64,000 bases of DNA from Meandrina meandrites (lineage: Eukaryota; Cnidaria; Anthozoa; Scleractinia; Meandrinidae). Below, in pieces: positions 15,082 to 25,230 of this stretch. The DNA lies in assembly GCA_963693305.1 (NCBI GenBank), contig OY855906.1, positions 4,471,001-4,535,000 on the forward strand, read 5' to 3'. The translations under genes and the position numbers were made by a program. Numbering within the stretch: the stretch's first letter is position 1; each line of letters begins with the position of its first letter. The notes under the pieces are model-generated. The model had not been told where the DNA came from, ran no database searches, and saw only the letters and a list, made by a program, of their open reading frames with translations.

Positions 15082-18000
15082 ATATGATATTCGATTGGTT
15101 CTGTATGGATGCCGTCAGGTAGTACCCAGCGTTTGTCATAATACGCGCTCAACCCCAGCTTTTCTTGCTCATATGTTACTATATTCCCGTCCCGCATTCT
15201 GAAACCTCTATTTGTTGCCATGTCTTTGTTTCCATCTAGCGCTGATTTAAAACGTTGCCAGTTTATTTCGTTTTGCTTCTGTGACATCCCCTTTGAGCTG
15301 AGCTTCTTCTTTTTCACCTCCACTTCTTTATTATCTGCGATTTGGAGATGCTCTGTATAGTAACATTTGGAGCACAGCGCGATCATCCGCTCACCCTCAA
15401 ATTCTAGCTTAAACAAACCTGGCGTTCTTCCGCTCCATTTGTCCCATGCCAGCCAGTTCTTTTTTTCTTTCTCGAATTCTTCTCTCATATCTGGTTTCAC
15501 AATGTCTTCCAGACTCTTTCCTGAGATTGCGAGGTAGTTGCTGTCTGTATCCATCTGAATCAGCTCGAAATCTTTCCTGTCAAGATACCTATCCAAGAAG
15601 TCGTAGTAAAATTCCAACATCCTCAGCTTTGCTAGCTGATATACCGCTATTCCAATCTGAAATGGGCGTCTGATTGTTATCCGTGCTTTTCTACTTTCTA
15701 ACTCATATGCTTCTCCAATCTCATCCAAGTCTGAAAAGTATGCGCTTCTCAATGCTCTGTCCACCACCTTTTCATCTTTGGTGTAAATTACGTTTGTTTG
15801 CCGCTCTAACGCTTCTATCAGCTTCCCATATCCACTGTTTCCCAGAAGTTTGAATATATCAGCCAATAGTGCTTTGCTTTTGTCCACATCCCCTGTACGG
15901 CGGTTTTCTGTGACTTCTTTCACGAACCATTCGAATATTACTTTCGGCTCGTAGTCGATCGTCCGGTATATTCTTTTGATTACCGCCCCGTGGTTTATGT
16001 ACCATTGCAGCAGCGGCTCATATAAAAGTATCCTCTGTGCTGACAGCGTTCCCATTAGTTTCTTGTTTTTCTCCACTAGTTTCCTTCCTGTTGCTCTCAA
16101 GTATTGTTTCATGTGCTTTGGAACGGCTTTGGTTGGTACCGTTTTGTTGTGAAAGAATGGGCACATCTCTTCGAACTTTTGATGTAAGTGGTTTGGGATT
16201 TCGATGTCCACTTCCGCGTACCCGAACCAGCTTTTTTCTTTTAATCTTTGTGTGAATATTGGGACCGCATCAATTTGGTACTCGTCTGTGTAGTGGCACA
16301 CCCTTTCTTTCCCGCATGGCATTTCTCTCAGCATTGTTGAGAGGTACAGCGCGTTCGCGTCATATCCGAGGATGTTTTCACACAGTTTCGCGTGGGCTCC
16401 TGTTATAACTTCTCCATCCCTTGGGACCGGGTATTGATGCGATCTGATCCGCGTTTTCCCCACTTCGTGGTATCTTGTGAATACGAGGCTCGGGCCTCCC
16501 ACTACCGCTTCTTTTAACATCTCATACGCTTCTTTACTTGGGGCGTACAGTTCCGCTTTGCGTTCTATTGCTCCCCTTAAAAGGTAATGTAAACTCACTC
16601 CCGGGATGCTGACTGCGTCTTTCATTATGTCGATTCCCTTCCCGGTGTAGAAGTTTCTCATTTTTTGCAGCGCTTCCAACCCCGGAGCCACATCTAGATT
16701 ATTGTAATATTTCAGCCAGTCTTTAAAGGTTTTCATCCCTTTTTCTTTGAACAGTCTCTGACATTCCTCCCATTCTTTCCGTGTTAGAACGTACTCATTC
16801 TTAAGCTTCGAATACCAGTGCAGGTAATCTGGCAATCCTGGGTAATCCAGCTTTTCTGCGCTGTCAAACCACTCGTATGGAAACCATGATTTTGTTGTCT
16901 TGCAGTCGTATGCCTTTACCCATTTCTCGTAACTCACACCTGGGCCGAGGTAATTTATTATATCCAGAAACCGCAATCTGTCCGTGAGTAAGAACATGAT
17001 TTTACTCCCATTCTTTGCCACTCTCACTTTGTTGGTTGTACCTGCGAGCTGTTCCGCGAAGTAATTCTTTATCAGGTTCAAATCATAACTTCCCGAGTTG
17101 AAACCGAGTGTTGGCACCTGGTCGCACCATTCTTCTATTTTTTTCCTTTGATCTTTTGGTATCAGCTCGATGTCTGCCGGCATGAATTCTGCGCGCACTT
17201 TTGCTCTGATGTTTTTCTCTCGCCTTTTCAGTTCTTCCATGAACTTTTGAACTAATACTTTGGGGTTTGTTTCGCAGATGTGGGTCACCTTTGGCGCCTG
17301 TTTTCCGTCTTGTGCGATTTCGGTTTCCAATGTGTCGCCCACGCTTACTGAGATTGGAATGTGTTTGTTCTCAATTGTGAGATTTCCCGTTGGTTTTTTT
17401 CGCTGGTTTTTGTCTCCGTACGCCTCAAAGTCATACAGAATAGCGTGTGGATAACTTTTTGTTTTTGCCTTTGGTGGATCTTTACCGTGTTTGTCTACCC
17501 CTCCTGGAACGAGCCATTGACATGACCAGCATTCCACCACTTTGTATCCCACCTTTCGCAGATGTGCCGTTCTTTTTACAGTTGCTTGGTAGAGTTCTTC
17601 TACTGTCTTGCCGCCGTGTTCTATTATTTGGTTTCGATCCGGATAACATTTTGGACATCCGTGCCAGTGGCAGCCGTGATATTGTAAAACCAACTTTTTC
17701 TCATGGTTGTACCCGTCAACCGGCCTTTTCTCTATCCAGCGTTCTCCCCCGTGTCCTGACATTGCGTGCGCTATTTTTAGATTCCATCGTTTTGCCACGT
17801 AATTTAACCACTGTATTGATTCTTTTGATGCGCTGTGTTTCGGGTAAAACGCTTTCTGATGTGCTGTCTGTGGCGCTTCAACCTTTTCACCTGGACAGTG
17901 TATTACGGTTTTACCTTGGGCGCATCTTTCTGCGTGACGTTGGAGGTTGCATGCCTTTGTGAATCTTGCGTGGCAATGGTTGCATTCGTACGTTTTCGCC

Positions 18001-19154
18001 AGCTTCGTGATGTCTTTTATCAGGAACGCGTGCTCTCCATATAGCCCTATTGTCATGATGTTTTTGATTTGTGGTGCCGGGTTTCTCATTAGATGCCAAA
18101 CTATTGTGGGATTTGTTTCTATTCCCATTTCGATTTCGTCCGCATTTGCCAGTTCGGGGATATAAACTCTGATTCCTTCCCATTCTGCGAAAGCCTTGCC
18201 TTTGTTTAGATGCGTTTCCACCTTTTCCAATTCATCTAGCGATGTTTTTGCGCAATTCTTCGGAGCGTTCTTGAGCTTGTAGAAACTCTTAGCTTGATCT
18301 TGGGCTGCTTTCGTACTTCGATCTGGCCTAGCTCCTTTGTGTACAGCTATACAGCGCCATAGACACAGATTGTCCCCATAGGTGTCTAGAGCTACCATTG
18401 CCTTCCCTCTAGAAGCGTGTGCAAGATTGCGTAGCCAGTATGGTAATGGTCCTGTTCCCATTAATGGTTGACGATCAAGCACAACCTTTATATCGACGTT
18501 AAAATGTGCCTCAAAGATCCACTTTGTATCTGGCCTTTCAGTGTTATCTGGATCTAGACGTATCTCCTCCCTTTCCCTTATCCATTTTTCTGCGTCTGCA
18601 TACGTTTTCATCCATGGAGAGCCCTTATTTTGGTAATAAATTAGTCTGGATCCGTCTTCGATGTTTTCTAAGAAGTACGCGTAACTGTGGCTCATGTAAA
18701 AAGATGTTCCCACGTTCTCTCTTATTTTTTTCATAAACCTTGGTGTGAGGTCTTTATTTAACCCCGATACTATACGCCACCTCTTGTAACGTCTACCGCT
18801 CTTCTCTTCTACCCCCTCGTATTCCATGTCGTGGTACAGGTCCAGAACCTCATTCTGATAATCTGTCACCGTTTTCACCTTGTTCGGGTGGATGGGGTCA
18901 AATATTTTCAATACGGTTTCTTTTTTGTTTCTTTTTCTGTTTCTTGGCGGTGGTGTTGGTTTTAATTTATCAGGCTTTAGCGGGGCTTTTAATTTTTTAT
19001 TTACACCTTCTGGGATTGGTTCTTCCAGCAGAGTATTTATTACATTTTGAATTGTGGGCGTGTCTTCTGCAATTAATTTTGATAAATATCGCAAATCTTC
19101 GGAATCAAGATTTGCAAGCTCTTCTTTCAAAGATCTGAGATCAATTTTGTCCAT
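15078..19154 (-). CDS. Protein-primed family B DNA polymerase with OTU-like N-terminal region
   Basis: This encodes 1,358 residues with no break. In order: a basic Pro/Lys-rich N-terminus; an OTU-like cysteine protease pattern (Asp261, Cys264 in DNLCLWRCI, His375 in GEHAFLI); a C2HC zinc finger (Cys391, Cys394, His407, Cys411); a CHWHGC..C segment (495-503). The 3'-5' exonuclease follows, with Asp575/Glu577, Asn686/Asp691 and Tyr817/Asp821. Polymerase motif A is YDANALYL (Asp932), motif B is KLLGNSGYG (1102-1110) and motif C is DTDS (1202-1205). This is the element's replicase, expected to prime from a protein at the DNA ends; the palindromic ends leave the priming mode open. Confidence 0.95.
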   Translation of the reverse strand: MDKIDLRSLKEELANLDSEDLRYLSKLIAEDTPTIQNVINTLLEEPIPEGVNKKLKAPLKPDKLKPTPPPRNRKRNKKETVLKIFDPIHPNKVKTVTDYQNEVLDLYHDMEYEGVEEKSGRRYKRWRIVSGLNKDLTPRFMKKIRENVGTSFYMSHSYAYFLENIEDGSRLIYYQNKGSPWMKTYADAEKWIREREEIRLDPDNTERPDTKWIFEAHFNVDIKVVLDRQPLMGTGPLPYWLRNLAHASRGKAMVALDTYGDNLCLWRCIAVHKGARPDRSTKAAQDQAKSFYKLKNAPKNCAKTSLDELEKVETHLNKGKAFAEWEGIRVYIPELANADEIEMGIETNPTIVWHLMRNPAPQIKNIMTIGLYGEHAFLIKDITKLAKTYECNHCHARFTKACNLQRHAERCAQGKTVIHCPGEKVEAPQTAHQKAFYPKHSASKESIQWLNYVAKRWNLKIAHAMSGHGGERWIEKRPVDGYNHEKKLVLQYHGCHWHGCPKCYPDRNQIIEHGGKTVEELYQATVKRTAHLRKVGYKVVECWSCQWLVPGGVDKHGKDPPKAKTKSYPHAILYDFEAYGDKNQRKKPTGNLTIENKHIPISVSVGDTLETEIAQDGKQAPKVTHICETNPKVLVQKFMEELKRREKNIRAKVRAEFMPADIELIPKDQRKKIEEWCDQVPTLGFNSGSYDLNLIKNYFAEQLAGTTNKVRVAKNGSKIMFLLTDRLRFLDIINYLGPGVSYEKWVKAYDCKTTKSWFPYEWFDSAEKLDYPGLPDYLHWYSKLKNEYVLTRKEWEECQRLFKEKGMKTFKDWLKYYNNLDVAPGLEALQKMRNFYTGKGIDIMKDAVSIPGVSLHYLLRGAIERKAELYAPSKEAYEMLKEAVVGGPSLVFTRYHEVGKTRIRSHQYPVPRDGEVITGAHAKLCENILGYDANALYLSTMLREMPCGKERVCHYTDEYQIDAVPIFTQRLKEKSWFGYAEVDIEIPNHLHQKFEEMCPFFHNKTVPTKAVPKHMKQYLRATGRKLVEKNKKLMGTLSAQRILLYEPLLQWYINHGAVIKRIYRTIDYEPKVIFEWFVKEVTENRRTGDVDKSKALLADIFKLLGNSGYGKLIEALERQTNVIYTKDEKVVDRALRSAYFSDLDEIGEAYELESRKARITIRRPFQIGIAVYQLAKLRMLEFYYDFLDRYLDRKDFELIQMDTDSNYLAISGKSLEDIVKPDMREEFEKEKKNWLAWDKWSGRTPGLFKLEFEGERMIALCSKCYYTEHLQIADNKEVEVKKKKLSSKGMSQKQNEINWQRFKSALDGNKDMATNRGFRMRDGNIVTYEQEKLGLSAYYDKRWVLPDGIHTEPIEYHI

Positions 19155-19156
19155 CG

Positions 19157-19162
19157 TATATA
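19157..19162 (-). promoter_or_regulatory. Start-proximal TATATA of polymerase gene
   Basis: It lies 2 nt before the ATG on the minus strand. Confidence 0.45.
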
Positions 19163-19212
19163 ATGTGGAAAAATATTTTTAATTAATTATTATTTTGAAC
19201 TTTGTTACCATG

Positions 19213-19236
19213 CTGCTGCGTTCCTCTAAATGGGCG
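19213..19236 (-). promoter_or_regulatory. Subterminal conserved box, right
   Basis: This is the inverted partner of 3199-3222, lying 21 bp inside the right terminal repeat and within the region upstream of the polymerase gene. Confidence 0.6.
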
Positions 19237-19257
19237 CTGTTTTCTCCTGTTTGCCTA

Positions 19258-19418
19258 AGTAGTAATATCGGAGTCCATCAAATACTACTGAGCAGCACCC
19301 GCCTTTTGCCTCTTTCCCTAGTACGAAGGGGTTTATCCCCTGAGTACTAGTCCGGAAAGAGGCAAAAATTAGGCGGGTGCGCCCGAAGTGGTATTTGATG
19401 GACTCCGATATTACTACT
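19258..19418. repeat. Right terminal inverted repeat, 161 bp, hairpin palindrome
   Basis: It is the reverse complement of 3016-3176 with no mismatch found on reading. Because each repeat is nearly palindromic, AGTAGTAATATCGG occurs at the outer and the inner edge of both ends. Confidence 0.95.
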
Positions 19419-19423
19419 AATAT
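19419..19423. repeat. Target-site duplication AATAT, right
   Basis: This is the second copy of the 5-bp duplication flanking the element. It is followed directly by the LINE endonuclease sequence. Confidence 0.85.
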
Positions 19424-20000
19424 GATCAATTAAGGTTGCAGTATGACTGGTGATTCTAGTGGGTTTTGTTATCACTGGTAATAGATTGTGGGAATAAATC
19501 ATATCAAGGTATCTACCTGTTTGCAGGTGTGTGTGATGTTTTAAAAGGTCAATATTCATATCCCCTAATATATATACTTCATATCTGCTCATATTTAATT
19601 CCTGTAGGAATTCACTGAGTATCGATGTGAATTCATCCACATTTGCAGATGGGTGCTTATAAATGCAGCCAATCATAATATGCTTCTTATTATGAGCAGG
19701 GTCAATTTCAACCCAACAAGATTCTACTGATGAAAGATCTATTTTCAAGTCAGGCCTGGGGATAGTTTTAAGAGTATCATTGACATAAATAGCTGTGCCT
19801 CCTGCAAGAGTTGGTGAATCGCTATGAAAAAGATTGTAATTTGGTAGGTCTACATTTGAGATCGAATTAGGATTTAATCTGGTTTCTGTGACAGCAATTA
19901 TGTCTGGCCTTGAATCAATAGAGTACAGCATGTCATTCAGTAAGGTCAAGTTTTTTGGCAGACTTCTAATGTTACAGTGAAAAAGAGAAATACCTTTACC
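19424..20000 (-). pseudogene. LINE endonuclease, N-terminal part (right of viral insertion)
   Basis: The minus-strand frame contains the metal-binding and catalytic blocks of LINE apurinic-like endonucleases: CNIRSL, VTETRLN, GCIYKHP and LGDMNIDLL. It runs from the inversion junction near 20000 to the viral integration point. The C-terminal SDH block is on the far side of the element (2849-3010). The gene is inactivated by 5' inversion and by the insertion. Confidence 0.85.
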
Positions 20001-20004
20001 TTGA

Positions 20005-21641
20005 GCATTAATAAACATTTTGTCAATGTTGGCCCAAGCTTGGCCAGCAGAATTGAAGATAGCTTTGAAAACCCTACACAATATATCCTGTCATCTCCAG
20101 CTAATAGTTTTGTCATGTCCACTGTTACAGAAACCCAGGTTTCAAACTTGTTTAAGACACTAGATAAGAATAAATCATCAATTGATATACCTAATAATTT
20201 AATAAAACTAGCAGCTGAACCATTATCAGTACCTTTCACTCAAATCTATAATCAATCAATACAAACTGGTGTTGTACCAAATATTTTGAAAGTTTCTCAA
20301 GTCACTCCAGTTTACAAAAGTGGCGACGTAACTGACCCAGGAAACTACAGGCCCATTTCAACTCTTTCACCTTTCAGTAAGGTACTTGAAAAATTAATTT
20401 ATAATCAACTATATGATTTTCTGGAAAAACACAACATTCTGTATAGATATCAGTTTGGTTTTAGGAAAGGGCACTCAACAGAGCAAGCCATTTTTGAGAT
20501 CACTGACACCCTCAAACAGGCTATGGATAAAAAGCTGGTTACCTGTGGTATTTTTTTAGATTTTTCTAAAGCATTTGATACTGTGAACCATAATATTCTT
20601 TTATCTAAACTCTACCACTATGGCATACGAGGAATAACCTTTAATTGGTTTGAAAACTATCTACATAATCGCACTCAGTTTGTTAAGATTGGTAACATCC
20701 AATCTAGTCCTGAAACCATTACTTGTGGAATACCACAGGGATCAACTTTGGGTCCTCTTCTATTCCTGCTTTATATTAATGACTTACCTAACTGCTCAAA
20801 AAAACTATCCTTCCGTATATTTGCTGATGACACAAATATGTTTTATACAAGTGATAATCTGCATCAGCTTGAGCATGTCATGAATGAGGAATTGAAACTA
20901 GTTTTTAAATATTGTATCATCAACAAACTATCTATAAACCTTACTAAGACTAATTACATGATAATTTCATCTACAAGACTAAGACCATATATACATATTC
21001 CTAACATTGCACATCAAAGTCAAATTAAGTATTTAGGTATTTATATAGATCAAAATTTACAATGGGGACCGCAGATCCAGCACATTAATAATAAATTAGC
21101 AAAAAATATAGCAATTATTTATAAATTAAGATATTTTGTTGATCTTCATACATTGAAACAATTGTATTATTCTTTCATATATCCATACTTATCCTATGCC
21201 ATCATAAGCTGGGGCAGTGCATGTAAAACTAATTTACGTAAAATCATAACTAAGCAGAATAAATGTGTCCGAAGCATTTTCTTTGCTTATAGCAGGGAAA
21301 ATGCTTCACCATATTACAATCTTCTAGGAATTCTCAAATTTGAAAATATGTACAAATTTAAAGTGGCTCTGTTTACTCATAAAATTTTAAATGATTCAAC
21401 AAACATTCCAACAGTATTTCATAGAATCCTTACTCAGGCATCTGAAGTCCATACCTACAATACACGATTTGCTGCGAATTTGAATTTTCACAGGCCAAAA
21501 GTAAATAATAACTATGGGTCCTCTACTTTTTCTTTTGTTGCATCAAAATTTTGGGAAATTATTCCAACAGATTTTAAAAAACTGCCTTACACTTCCTTTT
21601 ATAAGCAATATAAATTATACCTTTTAAATACTCAATATTAA
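20005..21641 (+). CDS. LINE reverse transcriptase (CR1/L2-like), 5'-truncated ORF2
   Basis: About 545 residues are open from just inside the inversion junction. The linker HFVNVGPSLASRI is followed by RT blocks: TPVYKSGDVTDPGNYRPIS, FGFRKGHSTEQA, LDFSKAFDTVNH, GIPQGSTLGPLLFLLYIND and the catalytic FADDTN. The C-terminal thumb region is complete to the TAA. It lacks the fused endonuclease, which is inverted, so it is a dead copy in spite of the long open frame. The FADDT and DFSKAFDTV forms suit the CR1/L2/Jockey group. Confidence 0.9.
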
Positions 21642-21985
21642 TCTTCAGCATAATTTCTCTGAATTCCATATATAACTTAATTATGATTTATTCACTTAAC
21701 TTGTTTAATTCGCATACTTTTGTTAATCACATTTTACTTCCTTTATTCTATTGTTTTTATTAATTAATGTGTCATGTCTTCTTTTTTTTCTTTTTTAACG
21801 TGTCAGTGACCAACACGATAGCATATGCTTCTTTGGTCACTGAGCACATTTTGTTTTGCCTTTACTATTATTATATTTTCCTTATTTTAATTAATGAATT
21901 TTCTGTAAATAGTGTGTGATAGTAAAATATGTCTGTAAATAGTGTGAAATAATAAAAATCTGAAAATCTGAATCCAAGAACATAT
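21642..21985 (+). other. LINE 3' untranslated region and tail
   Basis: AT-rich, with AATAAAAA and tandem AAAATCTG-like units at the end (about 21950-21973), then the candidate target duplication. Confidence 0.6.
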
Positions 21986-21999
21986 TTAGGGTAAAATTT
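21986..21999. repeat. LINE target-site duplication, right
   Basis: TTAGGGTAAAATTT follows the LINE 3' tail and matches 2830-2843. Confidence 0.5.
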
Positions 22000-22723
22000 T
22001 AAGTTAGGTTCTTATCAGTGGGGTTGCTGTAAAAGTGTATAGGTAGAAAGTGCTGAATTAAGATCATCATCTATTTAAAAGTAACTTGACATAACTTTTT
22101 TTTTCTTTCAAGCTTAAGTACCATGTTGTATGTTTATTGTGTTTGCCATTCAAATAATTCCCCAAGTATTTGCAAGTACTGTACTCTACTACTCTAGTAT
22201 ATTCAGATGAAATTCACATGAAAATATAAGAACCTATTTTAAGAACCTTGGTAGCCTAAATTTGCTTTATGTACCGTTTATATAAGAACCTATTTAGGCT
22301 AATTGAAAAAATCAGGTTCTTATATACGCGGGCTATCACTGTAGTCGCCTGAAAACGTAGCATTCAAGTTCACAGTAAATAAATCCGAAAAAATGTCCAA
22401 ATGAAAATGCTACAACTTGATTGGCTGAGCTATGGTACACTGTCAGTCATTAGTGTGAAGTGGCTGGAGCTGCAGCGGAGGTCGTTTACAAAATGGTCAC
22501 ATTTTCTCGTTTTTGTGAATAAATTGATGAGCACGTGTAAAAAACTGAAAGTTTCAAATAATAATTCAGTACACGCGTTAAGATTTATACCACTTTTAAA
22601 ATGTGGATCAATAATTGCAATTCGCTTTTTTCAAGAAAATTTAGTTAAAATTCGGCCCCATTCAGTATCATAGAATCTTGAGCTCATAATTTAATTGTTA
22701 AATAGTTGTAGTATATATTCATC

Positions 22724-22815
22724 TGACCTCCCGGGGTGGGTACTCCCATAAATATCGGATAATGGTGTGTGGCGGAGGTTCTTAAACCCTAGACCTATCT
22801 TTTTGTCCAACTAAA
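22724..22815. repeat. GGGTACTCCCATAAAT-type MITE, copy 1
   Basis: It contains GGTACTCCCATAAATATC and GGAGGTTCTTAAACCCTA-like blocks that recur at 43809-44265 and, inverted, at about 52017-52430. Confidence 0.55.
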
Positions 22816-22879
22816 CATGCTAAAATAACGCCGCATAACGCGAACACACTGGCGACCAGCTTTGTTCATACTGGTGATA

Positions 22880-25230
22880 TAAAACTACAGCTTCAGCTGT
22901 TTTTTTTTTTTTTGCGTTTGAGTGTGTGACCTTCATGTTAAATCGTTTGGCCGCTAGTGTCAACCAGTTTTAAGTACGTGAAAAAACCCTGTTTAATAGT
23001 TCAGTTTCAAAGGATGTCTACAAGTTTGATTGAAGCGCTACACTTCCTTTCTTACTTCAACCTCAGAGGAAGACGTTTGCTCGTCCTTAAGGGCTGAAGG
23101 TTGAAACAATCCCTTGGGCCCAGGCATAAATAGGCCGCAATGTTCTAATCATTAGATGAAGTCATTTTCGTTTTTCTAGCCGTACAGCAAGCCTTACGTC
23201 AAGAGAGTTAACGGCGTTCGATGGAGTAACCCGCCAGTCCTATCATGGCCGAGTTAGAAGAAGCTTTAGAACTACTGAACCAGGATTCAAGCCAACCAGG
23301 GTACGTGCATTTGATATTTTCCTAGTTTTTTCGGCAAGAAATGACTCAAAAAATGCTTCCTCTAGAGATGAAATCATAAGCAGAGTTGCTTTAGCCGGAC
23401 ATTAAGAGCCCTATACAAACACGAAACTCGGAGATTCAATAAGACTATCCCTTCTGGCGATGGGAAATCGTATGCCGTGAAAAAAGGAAATTGAAGCATC
23501 AAAGTTCAAAGCATTGTTTAATCGTTTTTAAACTTTCGTATGCATCATAAGTTCACCGAGCTTCTTCTTCATAAGCAAAAGAAAGACATAGATTTATATC
23601 CTAATCAACTTGATATGTTAAATTTCTTGGCTTTCGGCTCACCAAAAAGTCATATACCCGCGTTTAGTCACTCAAGAAATTTTCACCTCAACTTGTTTCA
23701 ATTCACTATAACGATTTTTCTCTGGATTAATTCGAAATGGCTAGCTTTTTCTTTTTTCTAACTGCAACAAGATTTTTGATTGCTGCGCTGAAAAGGTCTG
23801 AAAAGTACATAGCCAGTCAATTATAAATGGATGCCATCATACAATAGTGCGCGCCAATTTCATGTTGGTTTGACTCGAGGCGCTTCCATGTACAACTGCA
23901 AACTGGTTTTAGCTCTATAACGACAAAAAGACTTCACATTCTAATTCTTATAACGACGCAAATTCTCAGTATCTTTAGAAGACTGGGATAAAGAGGGATT
24001 ACAGAAACTCGAACTGAGGCGGCAAAGTGAATGTAAGTTTGCATTTGTCAAACAAAGCCCACTCTGTTCAGTAATGAAAACTACCAGGTCAGTTAAAAAG
24101 ACTGTTTCTTTGCTGTTTTTAGAATTCTGTATTTTTTCCTTTCAAGAGTACGTTATCCTATGGCAAAGCCTATTTCACAAATACTGTGGGTTCGCTGCCA
24201 CGTTTCGGAAGCATTAAAATAGAAATAGAGGCCGACTCGACGCCGATAGTGATAAAGATAAAGCTTACTGTTATGATTCCTTTTCTTTCCTCTGAAATTA
24301 TTAGTATATGCAATAGTGCGGCTTGGGCTAAAATGAATTTAAATCGGGCCAAAAACATATTTACGGGCGCGAACAACGACTCTATTGTTATATTATCGAG
24401 CAAACGAAAATATATTATGGCTTAAGTTTTTTATTTGCCGAACATTTGTCTGGAGAAGTGATTGAATGTCAGAAAACTGCGAAACGTTTTTGTTAATTGA
24501 CTGAAAGGTCATGAACGTGTTGGATATCTATTTCTGTCACTTAACCTTGTTTTAATCGACAAATCGAGATACAACTAAGAAAAGCTATGCTAAGGATTAC
24601 TGACGCGTATTGAAAATTTTCACCCTCAATTTGTCGTTCATAATACGTCGCAATAGAGAGATTGAGTTTTTCCCGCGAATGGCAAAAATTCCAGGTCTGC
24701 CGTCTGCCGTTTGGCGTTTGTACGCGGAAATGAGTAGGCCTGTGTTTCTCGTGAATGTGTGATTTTTGGCCTTTTTTAAGAGGGATTTATTTTAGATTTC
24801 GATAAAAAGGTAACAAAATGAAAGGTAAGATCGCATTTGCCATTTTCCGAATATCTTTGTATCTGTTTGGTGAGTTGTTTCCTGCTTGGTGTTTTTTGGT
24901 TCTTTTTGTAGGCCAAGGCCTACAATCAGGAAGTTATCGATTTCACTGAAAAGGAAGAAGACATAAGCTTAATTTTTGTCATTACGTGCCCGATTAACAA
25001 TAAAGCCTAGGCTATTTAAAACATTCAGTTAAAAGAGGGAGTGACTGTGGCGCTTTTCCCGCTACAGAGCCATAAGTTATGGTATATTAAACAGGCTTTT
25101 TTCTCACGTACTAAAACTGGTTCACACTAGCGACAAAACGATATAACATGAACGTCACACTGCACGCAAACGCAAAAGGAAAACCGCCTCAAGTTTCAGT
25201 TTTTTCGCCAGTTTGCGTTATCCCGAGAAT
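22880..25230. repeat. Widely spaced inverted repeat arms
   Basis: The sequence around 22905-23010 (GTTTGAGTGTGTGACCTTCA, CTAGTGTCAACCAGTTTTAA) recurs inverted at about 25085-25190 (AAAACTGGTTCACACTAGCG). The 2 kb between the arms shows no gene. This is either two copies of a MITE in opposite orientation or one large foldback element. Confidence 0.5.

Larger units (their letters stand above)
3016..19418. mobile_element. Polinton/adintovirus-like integrated dsDNA element (16.4 kb)
   Basis: This is a complete element with identical 161-bp terminal inverted repeats that begin AGTAGT and end ACTACT, and a 5-bp target duplication. It carries protein-primed family B DNA polymerase, DDE integrase, A32/FtsK-type packaging ATPase, adenain-like protease, major and minor capsid genes, a core-like basic protein, a collagen-like fibre gene, a PLA2-domain protein and several unknowns. 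This gene set matches Polintons and the adintoviruses described from animal genomes. The identical ends and mostly open frames point to recent insertion. Two apparent frame breaks exist (3645-3952, and the protease at 10578). Whether it still forms particles cannot be told from sequence. Confidence 0.95.
2844..21985 (+). mobile_element. CR1/L2-like LINE with 5' inversion, itself split by the Polinton-like element
   Basis: The reverse transcriptase half runs on the plus strand (about 20005-21641). The endonuclease half runs on the minus strand (about 20000 down to 19424, continuing at 3010 down to 2849). The head-to-head layout, with the inversion junction near 20000, fits twin-priming during LINE insertion. 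The 3' end carries short tandem AAAATCTG-type repeats (about 21955-21973). Flanking duplications TTAGGATAAAATTT (2830-2843) and TTAGGGTAAAATTT (21986-21999) differ at one base. Confidence 0.75.
2788..22341. mobile_element. TA-flanked MITE-like DNA element (outer shell of nested insertion)
   Basis: The left end (2788 onward) reads CAGTAATAGCCCGC and then ATAAGAA. The right end read inward on the minus strand gives CAGTGATAGCCCGC and then ATAAGAAC. Both are flanked by TA (2786-2787 and 22342-22343), as expected for Tc1/mariner-type target duplication. The element is now split by a LINE at about 2844-21985, which leaves roughly 50 bp of it on the left and 350 bp on the right. The right remnant repeats the motif AAGAACCTATTTA internally. 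Confidence 0.6.

Noticed and set aside
17447..17962. Plus-strand ORFs inside the polymerase gene
   Set aside because: They are antisense shadows of a clearly conserved 1,358-codon gene.
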